A DNA stretch of 64,000 nt from a bacterium (GTDB taxonomy: Bacteria; Cyanobacteriota; Vampirovibrionia; Obscuribacterales; Obscuribacteraceae): NCBI GenBank assembly GCA_016124935.1, contig WGMS01000012.1, positions 1 to 64,000 of the forward strand. The letters run 5' to 3'. Position 1 is the stretch's first letter, and every line of letters begins with the position of its first letter. The notes under the pieces are model-generated. The model was not told where the DNA came from. It was given only the letters and a program-made list of their open reading frames with translations, and searched no databases. Positions 18,888-28,858 of this stretch are shown here, in pieces. The position numbers were made by a program, and so were the translations under genes.

Positions 18888-19880
18888 TTGAGTAATCCCA
18901 AGACCCAGAGATTCCTGTCGGATTTCGTTAAGTTAATCTTGCTGGTCATCGTAGGCACGGTGGGCTTCATGCTGGTCGAGCGCTGGAGCTTTCTCGATTC
19001 TCTATATATGACCGTGATTACCTTGACTACGGTGGGTTATGGTGAAGTCTATCCCCTCGATACCAACGGCAAGATTTATTCAATCGTTCTCATTCTTGTC
19101 GGCGCTGGCGTGGTGCTTTACATCCTTGGGGACATGGTAGAACTCTTAATTGATATAAACCTCGGTGGAAGAATGAGATACAAGATTGTCAAGTTGCAGC
19201 AGCACCAGATTGTCTGCGGCTTCGGAAGAACCGGGCAGGAAGTCTGTGAGCACTTTAAAGCCAACAAGATTCCCTTTGTGGTTATAGAGCAGGACCCCCT
19301 GGTGGCACGAGAAGCCGAAGACCTCGGCATGCTTGTGTTGCAGGGAGATGCCTCCACCGACGAGGCTCTATTAGATGCGCAGATTGCCAGAGCTCAGGGC
19401 ATCGTCTGTGCCCTGCCCGACGACACCCACAATACTTTCATAGCCTTGACAGCCAAGGGACTGAACGAAAACATCGACATAGTCTCGAGGGCGGCGAATC
19501 CCGGTTCGGAAGCGAAGCTCAAACGAGCCGGAGCTCGCATGGTTATTTCGCCTTACATCATCTGCGGCAAGCGTCTGGCGGCTGCCGTCACCCATCCCCT
19601 TGTTACACAATTCCTGGACTTCGTCATGCACACTCCGGGTAAGGATTTGCGGCTCGAGCAGGTCCATATCGCCGATAATTCATCCTTGATAGGCCGCACC
19701 TTGAAGGAAACGAATATAAAGCAGACATCGGGGGCGATGATCCTGGCGGTCAACCAAAGTGGTAAGCTGATTACTAATCCTTCACCGGATCTCATTTTTG
19801 GTGCCGGGGATGAACTGATAGCATTAGGAGCGCAACAGGATCTGAATAGATTGACCAAGCTCGCATCTAATCGAAATTGA
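18888..19880 (+). CDS. Potassium channel with RCK (TrkA-N/TrkA-C) domains
   Basis: A 330-residue two-helix K+ channel. Transmembrane helices lie at about 14-31 and 63-85, with the selectivity filter TTVGYG at 47-52. The cytoplasmic RCK domain starts with the Rossmann motif GFGRTG (111-116) and acidic strand end VVIEQD (131-136), then a TrkA-C domain at ~245-325. This is the MthK-type layout, in which ligand binding to the RCK ring opens the pore. The start is a TTG preceded by GAAAGAAAG; no ATG fits better. It is divergent from atpD and nine bases ahead of the next gene, so probably co-transcribed with it. Confidence 0.93.
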   Translation: MSNPKTQRFLSDFVKLILLVIVGTVGFMLVERWSFLDSLYMTVITLTTVGYGEVYPLDTNGKIYSIVLILVGAGVVLYILGDMVELLIDINLGGRMRYKIVKLQQHQIVCGFGRTGQEVCEHFKANKIPFVVIEQDPLVAREAEDLGMLVLQGDASTDEALLDAQIARAQGIVCALPDDTHNTFIALTAKGLNENIDIVSRAANPGSEAKLKRAGARMVISPYIICGKRLAAAVTHPLVTQFLDFVMHTPGKDLRLEQVHIADNSSLIGRTLKETNIKQTSGAMILAVNQSGKLITNPSPDLIFGAGDELIALGAQQDLNRLTKLASNRN

Positions 19881-19889
19881 GGAGTAACA

Positions 19890-20240
19890 ATGTCTAACGA
19901 GTCCGCTCAACAGCAAGAGGAAGTAATCATCACCCTGGAAGGGGAGGACGGCTCCGCATACACCTGCCAGATTCTCGATGCCATTGATTTCGAAAACAAT
20001 CGCTATGTCATCCTTCTCAAGCTCAAGGACGAGAATGCTCCGGAAGGCGCCGAAGCAGCCGAGGAAGCCGATGATGACGATCAGTCCCTGGTAATTATGC
20101 GTCTTGTCGAGAAAGACGGTCAGAATATTTTCCGGACTATTGAAAGCGACGAAGAGTTCGAGAAAGTTGTCGATCATCTCTCCGAGATTGCCAGACTATC
20201 CGCCGGCGAAGATGAAGACGACGGCGACGACGAAGAATAA
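19890..20240 (+). CDS. DUF1292 family protein
   Basis: A 116-residue acidic protein. The core (residues 9-100) reads as DUF1292: EVIITLEGEDG at the start, an internal strand VILLKLKD, the acidic insert at 62-71, then SLVIMRLVEKDG and a final segment FRTIESDEEFEKVVDHL. The tail is almost entirely Asp and Glu. DUF1292 proteins are small cytoplasmic proteins of unknown function found near alaS and Holliday resolvase genes in Gram-positives. Here the neighbours are a K+ channel and two kinases. A GAGG ribosome site precedes the ATG. Confidence 0.85.
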   Translation: MSNESAQQQEEVIITLEGEDGSAYTCQILDAIDFENNRYVILLKLKDENAPEGAEAAEEADDDDQSLVIMRLVEKDGQNIFRTIESDEEFEKVVDHLSEIARLSAGEDEDDGDDEE

Positions 20241-20285
20241 TTTCAAGACAAATTGGAATAAGTGGCAATTCGCTAGAGGGTGACC

Positions 20286-21275
20286 ATGTCCAATCAATAT
20301 CTAAACGACTTGATTGGCACCCAGATAGGTGAATACACAATCCAGGAGCTGGTGGGAGAGGGTACTTTCTCGCTGGTTTTTCGTGCTGTGGATAAACTTG
20401 GCAGAAACACCAGGGCAATTAAAATCCCCCGCTCTTTCACCGCGGCTCCGCCCCGGTCTGATGACTCTGTTCCCACCCAGGTTTTCATCAAAAGACAGGA
20501 TCGCTATTCGCCCCAGGAAGCCTCTCCCATTCATATCCAAAAAATTCAGGTGGCGCGCACCCGCACCGTTAAAGATAGGGGTCTGGTGAGCGTCACCGAT
20601 TATTCTTTTGATGAAGCGAGCAAGTCTTATATCGCCATGCCGCTGATCACAGGCACACCCTTTCGCCAGTACATGCAGGGTGGACCGGTGTCTATCGACC
20701 TGCTTCACAACCTCGCTCTCACTCTCGATAGGCTCTCTCAAAACGATGAGTTCGGCTATCACGGTGATGTCAAGCCGGAGAACATGATCGTCACCGAAGA
20801 AGGAGTAGTGTTGGTAGACTGCGGCTATTTCGGCTCTATCGAGCCGGAGTCGACTCCGGATAATGACAAGAAGACTCTTATCGTAACCACACCGCGCTAT
20901 TATCCTCATCTAATCGCCGACGACCTGCTCGCTTTCGGTCTGCTTCTATGGGAAAGCGCCTGTCGCAAGCCTTTGTTAGGCAAAGTCTCTTACTCTAAAG
21001 ATCACGATATATCAAAGGTCGGCGATGAGCTTCTTTCTGTCGTCTACGAAGAAGAAGCCCTGGGCAACTTTCACTTTTCGCGTATAGTAAAAGCAAAGCG
21101 ACCCTCCGAATATCGGCCGGGCATGCCCGAGGTGATGGAAGAGGTTTTGCTTAAATCCGCCCGGCTGTGCTTCGATCGCGAGGGCGTGCTCGATTTTGAT
21201 GAAGGCTATGAATCTTTCGAAGAGATAGCTTATGATCTTTCCAGCTTAATAGAACAGGGGATCTATTATCTCTAA
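20286..21275 (+). CDS. Divergent Ser/Thr kinase-fold protein (HGD/DCG variant), soluble
   Basis: A 329-residue protein with a kinase fold and no membrane segment. The glycine loop GEGTFS is at 24-29 and the ATP lysine K46 in RAIK. The catalytic loop is HGDVKPEN (159-166) rather than HRDLKPEN, and the metal loop is DCG (178-180) rather than DFG. The activation segment lacks APE (TTPRYYPH at 201-208). Lys46, Asp161, Asn166 and Asp178 remain, so catalysis is possible, but the Arg of HRD is lost, hinting at regulation without activation-loop phosphorylation. The ATG at 20286 with GAGGG upstream is preferred over the GTG at 20280. It is 19 bases ahead of the next kinase, so they are co-transcribed. 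Confidence 0.85.
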   Translation: MSNQYLNDLIGTQIGEYTIQELVGEGTFSLVFRAVDKLGRNTRAIKIPRSFTAAPPRSDDSVPTQVFIKRQDRYSPQEASPIHIQKIQVARTRTVKDRGLVSVTDYSFDEASKSYIAMPLITGTPFRQYMQGGPVSIDLLHNLALTLDRLSQNDEFGYHGDVKPENMIVTEEGVVLVDCGYFGSIEPESTPDNDKKTLIVTTPRYYPHLIADDLLAFGLLLWESACRKPLLGKVSYSKDHDISKVGDELLSVVYEEEALGNFHFSRIVKAKRPSEYRPGMPEVMEEVLLKSARLCFDREGVLDFDEGYESFEEIAYDLSSLIEQGIYYL

Positions 21276-21294
21276 CAGATAGAAGGAAGGGTCC

Positions 21295-23265
21295 GTGAGC
21301 CAGGGCGGCGAAAAGGGCGAATTTTGCGAGAATTGCGGGCAAATTGCCTCCGATTGCACCTGCCGGACTGTCTATACGAGTACCACTAACAGTAGTGCTT
21401 CTTCTCAAATCTTTCAAACCGGCGCCCATAAAGTCGGCCATGTGGTGGCAGGGCGTTATGTGATCAAGGGCGTGATCGGCGTCGGCGGTATGGGCACCGT
21501 ATACGATGCCAGGCATATCATTCTCGACAATAGGGTCGCCCTCAAAGTTTTGCGCCAGGAGCTGGTCGAAGAAGAGTCCATTATGAAGCGCTTCGAGCAA
21601 GAGGCTCGTGCCTGTGCCGCTCTCATTCATCCTAATCTGGTCTCAGTCTATGATTGCGGCATATCCGAGCATGGCGAGCCTTTTCTTGTAATGCAGTTTC
21701 TGGAAGGACCGCTTTTGCTGGATGACATAAAGCATGATGGCAAACTTTCTCTAGATCGGTTTTTCGAAGTCTTTATTCAGGTATGCACAGCACTTGCTTA
21801 TGCCCATGGCCAGGGGGTGGTGCACCGAGATCTGAAGCCCGCCAATATCATCGTCACCCGCACCCCCGAAGGGGCAAGGGTGCCTGTGGTGGTGGACTTC
21901 GGCATAGCAAAAATAGAGGATCTGGGCGGCAATATGCAGATGCTTACCCAGACCGGAGAGGTCTTCGGCAGCCCCGCTTATATGAGCCCGGAACAATGCC
22001 AGGGCACTGCTATCGATGGCAGGACAGATATCTACGCCCTGGGTTGTGTCATGTACGAAGCCCTGACCGGGCGCCAGGCTTTTGCCGGTCATAACATAAT
22101 GACCATTCTGGAAAAGCAGCTCAACGAAATGCCCCGCTCTTTTGCAGAGCTGAGAGAAGGCGTTGGTGCCGGCAGCACCGATGAGATTCCCGAAGCCCTG
22201 GCGAAAACGGTGATGAAGTGCCTGGAGAAAGATCCGGATTATCGCTATCAGACCGTTGAAGAGCTGAAAGCCGCTTTGCTGAGGGTTAAAGACGAACTGC
22301 TCGCCTCTCATACTGTAAAAATAGGCTCTAAAATATTTCGATTCGAGTCTATAACGGCGATACTGATTATGGTGGCAATCGGGCTTTGTATTTTCAGTTT
22401 CTTCGAGTTCGTGCCTGAATCAATCAAAGGTGGTGGGAGAGGCAGAGCCGGCTCTTCCGAGCGTTCTAAAGTCGAAGAGCGGGACTTGCAAGAGTTGCTG
22501 TTTGCCGACTACGCTCGCCGCAAGGATGTTTTTAGCGATTCGGTTCCCCTCTATAAGAGAGCCCTGAAGCGGCTGGAGGCCCGCGGCGCTTCTGACGCGA
22601 CCAGGGTGGCTGTGATCATGAAGACCATAGCCGCCTACGAATCTTTCAAGCAATATGATGAGGGTGCGAGGTTCTATTCTAAACAGCGCGATTACCTACA
22701 CAGTGTAGAGTCCGCGGGGGCGACATTGAATAGAGATCCGGTTTTCGCCACGATGCTCTCCATGTCTCACCGCTATGGAGGGCTTTGTCTCTGGGAGCTT
22801 GATGACTTAATCGGCGCCTATGGGGCTTTTAAGACGGCTTCATCAACGGCGTCAAGATTCGGAGCGCCTTACTGGATCCGCGCCAAGATTTGTCTATCTT
22901 TGAGCGAGCTATTGAAAGATGATCTGAAGCGTCCTGCTGAAGCCCATGATTGGGCCAATCAAGCCCAGATCATGATTGAATCGATGCCTCCTGCCGAGAT
23001 GCCGAATCGGCTGTTCGAACTGGAAGAGAGCTACCGCTGGCAGTGCTATACCAGTTGGAGCCTGGGAAAGTTAGACCGGGCCGAGCGCGAAATACGAGAT
23101 GCCATAACCATATCCAGGCGCAGAAAGAGTGAGTCGAGAACTATAGAGAATTATGACAATCTCTTTCAGCTTTTAGAACAGCAGGGTAAAAAAGACCAGA
23201 TTGCCGCCGAGAAAAAGAGTCTGGCCGAGTTCGTCAGGCTATTTCATCCTCAATCAGCCAAGTAG
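21295..23265 (+). CDS. Hanks-type kinase with zinc-ribbon N-terminus and outside TPR domain
   Basis: A 656-residue membrane kinase. Residues 11-23 hold a CxxC-x6-CxC cluster (C11, C14, C21, C23), probably a zinc ribbon. The kinase domain (~55-332) has GVGGMG (62-67), K84, HRD (177-179), DFG (201-203) and SPE (231-233). A transmembrane helix lies at 352-373. The outer region (~390-650) is all helical with TPR character (repeated Ala/Tyr-rich pairs, as in LYKRALKRLEARG and LGKLDRAEREIRDA). The GTG start has AAGGAAGGG ahead of it. It is the second gene after DUF1292 and ends in a 12-base tail-to-tail overlap with the gene at 23254. Confidence 0.92.
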   Translation: MSQGGEKGEFCENCGQIASDCTCRTVYTSTTNSSASSQIFQTGAHKVGHVVAGRYVIKGVIGVGGMGTVYDARHIILDNRVALKVLRQELVEEESIMKRFEQEARACAALIHPNLVSVYDCGISEHGEPFLVMQFLEGPLLLDDIKHDGKLSLDRFFEVFIQVCTALAYAHGQGVVHRDLKPANIIVTRTPEGARVPVVVDFGIAKIEDLGGNMQMLTQTGEVFGSPAYMSPEQCQGTAIDGRTDIYALGCVMYEALTGRQAFAGHNIMTILEKQLNEMPRSFAELREGVGAGSTDEIPEALAKTVMKCLEKDPDYRYQTVEELKAALLRVKDELLASHTVKIGSKIFRFESITAILIMVAIGLCIFSFFEFVPESIKGGGRGRAGSSERSKVEERDLQELLFADYARRKDVFSDSVPLYKRALKRLEARGASDATRVAVIMKTIAAYESFKQYDEGARFYSKQRDYLHSVESAGATLNRDPVFATMLSMSHRYGGLCLWELDDLIGAYGAFKTASSTASRFGAPYWIRAKICLSLSELLKDDLKRPAEAHDWANQAQIMIESMPPAEMPNRLFELEESYRWQCYTSWSLGKLDRAEREIRDAITISRRRKSESRTIENYDNLFQLLEQQGKKDQIAAEKKSLAEFVRLFHPQSAK

Positions 23266-23724
23266 CAATCTCGGCTCTTTTTTGAAGGCTTCGGGCTCTT
23301 TTAGAAGATCCATCACCATCTCTGTCACCACTATATCCAGTGGCGCCCTGGGGTGGAAGGTACGGTGCGATTTGCCCTGGGTCCACATGCCGTCCTCGGC
23401 TCTTCCTGTCGAATATACCGAGATGAACTTGGGACCTCGATGAATGATATACATCACCGAGAAGCGCTCGAAGTCTGACCATTTGCCGATATTCAGCTTT
23501 TCTAGAATGGCTGAACCGGGGTTGGTGCTCTGGTCTTTGCCCTTTACATATTTGAGCCCTTCGACGAGCTGTTTATAGACATGGGCTTTCCAGGTATCGA
23601 CATCGGTGACGTCGAACATCTCTACCGGTGCGGTCTCCACCAGCATGCCGTCCTCGGTCTGGGACATTTTAGGAATGAGGACCTTGCGGTCGATTCCATA
23701 TAGATATACGCGGACCATGCTCAT
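23254..23724 (-). CDS. Hypothetical protein downstream of lysS
   Basis: I do not recognise this 156-residue soluble protein. It has a mixed alpha/beta look, with hydrophobic strands (MVRVYLYGI at the start; FSVMYIIHRG and FISVYST around 88-105) and a helical end. It starts five bases after the lysS stop, with AGGA before the ATG, and is surely co-transcribed with lysS. The 3' end overlaps the convergent kinase by 12 bases. Position suggests no specific job. Confidence 0.65.
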   Translation of the reverse strand: MSMVRVYLYGIDRKVLIPKMSQTEDGMLVETAPVEMFDVTDVDTWKAHVYKQLVEGLKYVKGKDQSTNPGSAILEKLNIGKWSDFERFSVMYIIHRGPKFISVYSTGRAEDGMWTQGKSHRTFHPRAPLDIVVTEMVMDLLKEPEAFKKEPRLLLG

Positions 23725-23729
23725 GCTTA

Positions 23730-25262
23730 TCAGTCCTGAGCGTTCTGAGAGTTATGTTCTTCTTTCTCTTCGCCGCTTCTATGATGCGGTTTCATGGTCG
23801 GGAAGGCGATCACGTCTCTTATCGAAGCCGAGTCGGTGAGGAACATCACAAGTCTATCTATACCGATGCCTATTCCCATGGTGGGCGGCATGCCGTATTC
23901 CATGGCGCAGACGAAATCGAGATCCACCTGGGTGGCTTCATCGTCACCGGCTTCTTTTTTATCGGCCTGGGCAACCAGGCGATCTCTTTGATCAATGGGA
24001 TCGGTGAGCTCGCTATAGCCATTGGCCAGCTCCCGGCCGAAGACAAAGAGCTCGAAGCGCTCTACTTCGCCGGGGTTCTTGCGATGAGCTTTGGTCAGGG
24101 GCGAGATCTCGACCGGATAGTCGATGATGAAGGTCGGCTGAATCAGTGTAGATTCGACCTTCTCTTCGAAAATTGTGTTGATGATCTCACCGCGGCTGCG
24201 TTCTTTCTCCAGGGGCACTTTAAGCTCGGCGGCCACCTTTTTCATGGCATCGAAATCTGTTATCGCTTCGACATCGACCCCGGTGACTTTCTTAATCGCG
24301 TCCACCATTCTTATTTTGGCAAAAGGCGGAGCGAAGCTTATCTTCTCGCCCTGATACTCGACGTCTTCTGTACCGCAGACAGATCTGGCTGTCTCCGAGA
24401 GCATCTCTTCGGTGAATTTCATCAGGTCGTTATAGTCGCCATAGGCGCAATACATCTCGAGCATGGTGAACTCGGGGTTGTGCCTGGGGCTGATTCCTTC
24501 GTTTCTGAAAATCCGGCCTATTTCATAGACCCGCTCGAAGCCGCCTACGATAAGGCGCTTCAGATGCAGCTCGGTGGCGATTCTCAGATAGAGATCCATA
24601 TGCAGGGTGTTGTGATGCGTTATAAAAGGACGCGCATCGGCACCGCCGGCTTCTACTTGCAGCACCGGGGTCTCGATTTCGAGGAAGTCCCGGTCATCCA
24701 GAAATTTGCGAATCGCCCTTATCGTAATGCTGCGCTTGCGCAGGGTGTCCCTCACCGACGAGTTGATGATCATGTCGACATAGCGCTGGCGATAACGGGC
24801 TTCCACATCGGTGAACCCTTCCCAGCTATCGGGCAGGGGTAGAAGGGTCTTGCAGAGGACCTCATAGTCGGTCACCCGGACAGAAAGCTCGCCGGCTTTC
24901 GTTCTTCTTATGGTCCCGGTGACACCGATATAGTCTCCTTTGTCCAGGAGCTTCATCCGCTTCAGTTTCTCCGGATCGAGGCTTTGTTTATGGCAGAAGA
25001 GCTGGATTTTGCCGGAATCGTCATAGAGGTCGACAAACATCCAGGTGTTGCGCTCGTTCATTACCTTGCCGCAAACCCGGACCACGTCTTCGGTCTCTTC
25101 TTCGTTGGCCAGGTCCTTATACTTGTCATGCAGCTCAGAGGCTTTATGCGAGCGCTCGAATCGGTAGGGATAGGGGTGGATGCCCAGTTCCTTGAGCTCG
25201 CTCAGTTTACGCAGTCTCTCCTGCTTGAGGCGGGAGTCTTCTTTTTCCATAGTAGTTACCAC
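23730..25262 (-). CDS. lysS: Lysyl-tRNA synthetase, class II
   Basis: Charges tRNA-Lys with lysine. The protein has an N-terminal OB-fold anticodon-binding domain (~60-165) and a class II catalytic core with motif 2 (FRNEGISPRHNPEF) and motif 3 (GIGIGIDRLVM) near the C-terminus; length (~510) is normal. The start is uncertain: TTG at 25280, GTG at 25262 and ATG at 25250 are in frame. GGAG stands seven bases before the GTG, so that is chosen. The C-terminal tail is polar and slightly extended. It is divergent from gyrA and leads a two-gene operon. Confidence 0.96.
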   Translation of the reverse strand: MVTTMEKEDSRLKQERLRKLSELKELGIHPYPYRFERSHKASELHDKYKDLANEEETEDVVRVCGKVMNERNTWMFVDLYDDSGKIQLFCHKQSLDPEKLKRMKLLDKGDYIGVTGTIRRTKAGELSVRVTDYEVLCKTLLPLPDSWEGFTDVEARYRQRYVDMIINSSVRDTLRKRSITIRAIRKFLDDRDFLEIETPVLQVEAGGADARPFITHHNTLHMDLYLRIATELHLKRLIVGGFERVYEIGRIFRNEGISPRHNPEFTMLEMYCAYGDYNDLMKFTEEMLSETARSVCGTEDVEYQGEKISFAPPFAKIRMVDAIKKVTGVDVEAITDFDAMKKVAAELKVPLEKERSRGEIINTIFEEKVESTLIQPTFIIDYPVEISPLTKAHRKNPGEVERFELFVFGRELANGYSELTDPIDQRDRLVAQADKKEAGDDEATQVDLDFVCAMEYGMPPTMGIGIGIDRLVMFLTDSASIRDVIAFPTMKPHHRSGEEKEEHNSQNAQD

Positions 25263-25544
25263 TTTGTTTCTCCGCGGCAATTATATAAGGGCCGGATAGC
25301 TAAAAAATGCCTATTCTGAATTATCTTGTTTCGGCGCAGAATCGCTATATTCAAGGCATAAATGTGAACGGTATTTTGACATAGTCGAGGATTAAGATTT
25401 CATCATCGGCGGTAGCAGAAGCGCCGGCCTGTGTAGAAGCAAATTTGACTAAAACCAGCTTCACCAGCCGAATAGCGTGACATGATATACTTCCCGAGTT
25501 ATATACATAAGATAACCCCGGAAGAAGACAGGAGTTTCTGAAAC

Positions 25545-28184
25545 GTGGCTGAGAACACAGGTAGCGATAGTTCCCAGGGTCGCATCGTCGATGTCCAGTT
25601 GAATGAAGAGATGCGCAAGTCCTTCATCGACTATGCGATGTCCGTAATTGTAAGCCGGGCCATTCCTGATGTTAGGGACGGTCTGAAGCCGGTGCACCGG
25701 CGGATCATTTTCGGTATGAACGAGCAGGGCCTCGGTCCCACCAGCAAGTACCGTAAGTCCGCCAAGACCGTCGGTGAGGTGATGGGTAACTACCACCCCC
25801 ACGGTGACTCGGCTATTTATGATTCTCTGGTTCGTCTCGCCCAGCCTGACTCCAGCCGATACACCCTGGTGGACGGTCACGGAAACTTCGGTGATCTCGA
25901 CAACCCGCCGGCGGCGATGCGTTATACCGAAGCCCGTCTGACCAAGCTGTCCCAGGAAATGCTGGCCGATATCGATGCCGAAACCGTCGATATGCGTCCC
26001 AACTTCGACGAGAGTTTGCAAGAGCCGGTGGTGCTTCCCTCTAAGGTTCCGACTCTTCTTCTAAACGGTTCTGCCGGAATCGCCGTGGGCATGGCCACCA
26101 ATATTCCGCCCCATAACCTTAAAGAAGTTGTCAACGGTTGCATCGAAATCGTCGAAGACAAAGATTTATATGAAAAGGCCAATAGCGAAGATCCGGCTGT
26201 GGTCGCCGAAGCTTCCTTGAAGCTGATGAAGCATGTCAAAGGTCCTGACTTCCCGAATGGCGGAGTGATCATGGGCACCGAAGGCATCGTCGACGCCTAT
26301 ACTACCGGGCGCGGTTCTATTAAATGCCGCGGAGATGCCGCCATAGAGCAGCTGCCCGGCAGCGGCGGCCGTCAGAGCCGTATGGCTATCATCGTCACAT
26401 CGCTGCCTTTCTTAGTGGGTCCGGAAGCCTTTTCGCGGCGGGTGGCCGACATGGTCAAAGCCGATAAGCTTACCGGCATCAGCGACATCAACGACGAGAC
26501 CGATCGCAACGGCATCCGGGTGGTAATAGAGCTCAAGCGAGACGCCCATCCCGAGGTGATTCTCAATAACCTTTACAAACACACCCAGCTTCAGCAGTCT
26601 TTCGCGGTCAACTCCCTGGCTCTGGTCCGGGGCAGGCCCTGCACCCTGCAGCTGGCCTCTATGCTGGTGGAGTTCGTCGACCACCGCATCGATGTGGTCA
26701 CCAGGCGTACTCGTTATCATCTGCGTAAAGCCGAAGAGAGAGCGCATATCTTAGCCGGTTATCTGAAAGCCCTCGAGAACATCGATGCGGTTATAAAGAT
26801 TATCCGTGGGTCGGCTTCGGCAGAAGATGCCCGGGCTGAGTTGGGCAAGAAGTTCAAGCTCGACGAAACCCAGGCCAACGCCATTCTCGAGATGCAGTTG
26901 CGTCGCTTGACCGGCATGGAGCGGGAGAAAATCGAGAACGAATACCAGGAGAAACTGGTCGCCATCGAGAAGTTCAAAGCGATTCTCGGCGACAGACAGC
27001 TGGTATTAGACATAATCAAAGAAGAGCTCGAGGAAGTGCGGGAGAAGCACGCCGACGATCGCAAGACCCGCATCGAAAGAGACGCCGAAGACGATATCTC
27101 GGCCAAGGATCTGACCCCTAACGACCCCATGGCGGTCTTCATCACCAACCAGAACTATGTGAAGCGCATTCCTCTGGATACTTTCAAGCGTCAGAAGCGC
27201 AACACCCGGGGTGTGACCGGTGTCAAAACCAGAGACGAGGATGAACTGAAGCATTTCTTCGTTGCCAACATGCACGACCGCTTACTGGTGTTCACCACCC
27301 GTGGGGTCGTCTATCCCCTCGAGGTGATGGATCTTCCCGAAGGCGGCCGGAGCGCCCGGGGTCTTGCCCTGGTCAACTTGGTCCCCATCGGCCAGGACGA
27401 GAACGTCACAGCTGTAATACCGGTTTCGGAATTCAGAGATGACGACTATCTCATCATGCTGACCCGTCAGGCTTTCATCAAGAAGGTCTCCATGTCCGAA
27501 TTCGCCAACACCAGAAGGAGCGGCATCATCGCCATTACCCTAAGCGAAGGCGACGGTCTTGGCTGGGTGCGTTCTTCTTCCGGTAAGTCCGATGTCATCA
27601 TCGGTACCGCCAACGGCATGTGCATTCGCTATAGCGAGTCAGAGTTGCGTCCCATGGGCCGCTCCGCTCGCGGGGTGCGCGCCATCTCGCTGAGGGATAA
27701 AGACAAGATAGTCGGTTGCGACGCTATCGAACCAAGCGAGAAGTCCTTTGTTCTGGTCCTGACCAACGACGGCTACGGCAAGCGGGTCAAGCTAGAAGAG
27801 TTCCGCCAGCAAGGTCGAGGCGGTGTCGGTATCATCGGCACCAAGTTCAAAGGCGCCAACTCCAGGCTGGCTTGCTTGAACGTTGTCGAGGTCGGAGATC
27901 AAATAGTGATTGCCACCGCCAATGGTGTGGTAGTCCGCCAGCAGGTCTCTGCCATCAGCTCCCAGGGCAGGATGGCTACCGGGGTCAGAATTCAGCAGCT
28001 TGCCGAGGACGATTCGGTCGTTTCGGTAAGCCCCATAATCGAGCCCGAATCGGCCGCCGAAGAGGATGACGAGGCGGATGTTTCGGTCTCTGATGCTTCG
28101 GAGTCCACAGAAGAGAAGGCTGAGGACAAAGGCGGCAAAAGCAAGCAGGCCGGAGCCGAAGAATCAGAAGAATCAGAAGAATAG
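25545..28184 (+). CDS. gyrA: DNA gyrase subunit A (topoisomerase II A subunit)
   Basis: An 879-residue A subunit that cuts and rejoins DNA. The quinolone-pocket segment [12 protein letters not shown] has Ser and Asp at the two key positions, and the catalytic tyrosine is in [10 protein letters not shown] (near residue 129). The C-terminal half is a beta-pinwheel (~520-845) followed by an acidic tail. The canonical GyrA box QRRGGKG is replaced: the first blade reads [11 protein letters not shown], while a later one (QQGRGGVG) is closer. A ParC identity is therefore not fully excluded. Start GTG with AGGAG upstream. A strong terminator follows. Confidence 0.9.
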   Translation: MAENTGSDSSQGRIVDVQLNEEMRKSFIDYAMSVIVSRAIPDVRDGLKPVHRRIIFGMNEQGLGPTSKYRKSAKTVGEVMGNYHPHGDSAIYDSLVRLAQPDSSRYTLVDGHGNFGDLDNPPAAMRYTEARLTKLSQEMLADIDAETVDMRPNFDESLQEPVVLPSKVPTLLLNGSAGIAVGMATNIPPHNLKEVVNGCIEIVEDKDLYEKANSEDPAVVAEASLKLMKHVKGPDFPNGGVIMGTEGIVDAYTTGRGSIKCRGDAAIEQLPGSGGRQSRMAIIVTSLPFLVGPEAFSRRVADMVKADKLTGISDINDETDRNGIRVVIELKRDAHPEVILNNLYKHTQLQQSFAVNSLALVRGRPCTLQLASMLVEFVDHRIDVVTRRTRYHLRKAEERAHILAGYLKALENIDAVIKIIRGSASAEDARAELGKKFKLDETQANAILEMQLRRLTGMEREKIENEYQEKLVAIEKFKAILGDRQLVLDIIKEELEEVREKHADDRKTRIERDAEDDISAKDLTPNDPMAVFITNQNYVKRIPLDTFKRQKRNTRGVTGVKTRDEDELKHFFVANMHDRLLVFTTRGVVYPLEVMDLPEGGRSARGLALVNLVPIGQDENVTAVIPVSEFRDDDYLIMLTRQAFIKKVSMSEFANTRRSGIIAITLSEGDGLGWVRSSSGKSDVIIGTANGMCIRYSESELRPMGRSARGVRAISLRDKDKIVGCDAIEPSEKSFVLVLTNDGYGKRVKLEEFRQQGRGGVGIIGTKFKGANSRLACLNVVEVGDQIVIATANGVVVRQQVSAISSQGRMATGVRIQQLAEDDSVVSVSPIIEPESAAEEDDEADVSVSDASESTEEKAEDKGGKSKQAGAEESEESEE

Positions 28185-28214
28185 ACCGCGCTGAAAGACC
28201 CGGCAAAAAAATTG

Positions 28215-28252
28215 AGCCGCCGATTCTTCAAAGAGTCGGCGGCTAATTTTTT
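28215..28252 (+). terminator. Intrinsic terminator of gyrA
   Basis: Perfect 9-bp stem AGCCGCCGA (28215-28223) with TCGGCGGCT (28236-28244), 12-base loop, followed by AATTTTTT. An A-run precedes the stem, so it may work in both directions and also end the opposing gene at 28294. Confidence 0.93.
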
Positions 28253-28293
28253 GTAGTGCTTTTTTTAGCAGAGGGCTGAGGGATTTTTGAAAT

Positions 28294-28563
28294 TCAAGAA
28301 GAGAGCTGGGCGATTTGCGGTTCTACAGGCAAATCGAGCTCTTTACACTTAGAAGAACACCAGTTGATAGCCAGCTGTTTGGCCAGCTCCAGGTTCTGGC
28401 TGGTCTCCGGACAGTTCTTGAACACCTTGTTCAGCAGCGCCTCCAGTTCGTGGGAGTGGGGGCGCAGGTCGACAGGTACAGTCAGTCTTTCAAGTAAGGC
28501 TTTGCCGGTAGTGACTGACGTCTCTTCCTGGGCAAAAATATTGCTTGGTGCTGCGGATAGCAT
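28294..28563 (-). CDS. Small hypothetical protein
   Basis: I do not recognise this 89-residue protein. It is mostly helical with three cysteines near the end (NCPETSQ, WCSSKCK) and no signal or membrane segment. The ATG at 28563 has AAGGGA seven bases upstream; an earlier in-frame start (28605) lacks this. It converges with gyrA across the bidirectional terminator. A second reading frame with its own good ribosome site (28490-28774) overlaps its 5' end, and I cannot tell which is translated. Confidence 0.45.
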   Translation of the reverse strand: MLSAAPSNIFAQEETSVTTGKALLERLTVPVDLRPHSHELEALLNKVFKNCPETSQNLELAKQLAINWCSSKCKELDLPVEPQIAQLSS

Positions 28564-28804
28564 GGCTCTGTCCCTTATTCGATGGATTCCCTTTCGGCAC
28601 CCCATTCTTCCCTTCGGTCAGGGCTCGGAGCACCTCTCTCGAGACAGGCGGGCTAGTTCTTAGACCCTTCCCCTTCGAGTGTCCAGTTATCATAACGTTA
28701 CATTCATCTTTTTCACAATACCCTTTATCTTTTCCTTGGCTTTCTTTAAGCGTTGTCAGTGGGAATCTCCCCATGATATTCCCCTCTTTTAATGCCCGGA
28801 AGGT

Positions 28805-28832
28805 AAAAAGCACCCTTTTTCAGGGTGCTTTT
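28805..28832 (-). terminator. Intrinsic terminator after the OmpR-type regulator
   Basis: An inverted repeat AAAAGCACCC / GGGTGCTTTT spans 28805-28832 with a 6-base T-rich loop. On the minus strand the stem is followed by a T-run, so it ends transcription of the regulator whose stop is at 28859. Confidence 0.9.
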
Positions 28833-28858
28833 CTAGAATTCTGCTTCTATTTATTGGT

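Noticed and set aside
23754-24842. 362-codon open frame on the plus strand opposite lysS
   Set aside because: Antisense shadow of a conserved housekeeping gene; His/Gly-rich composition without domain features.
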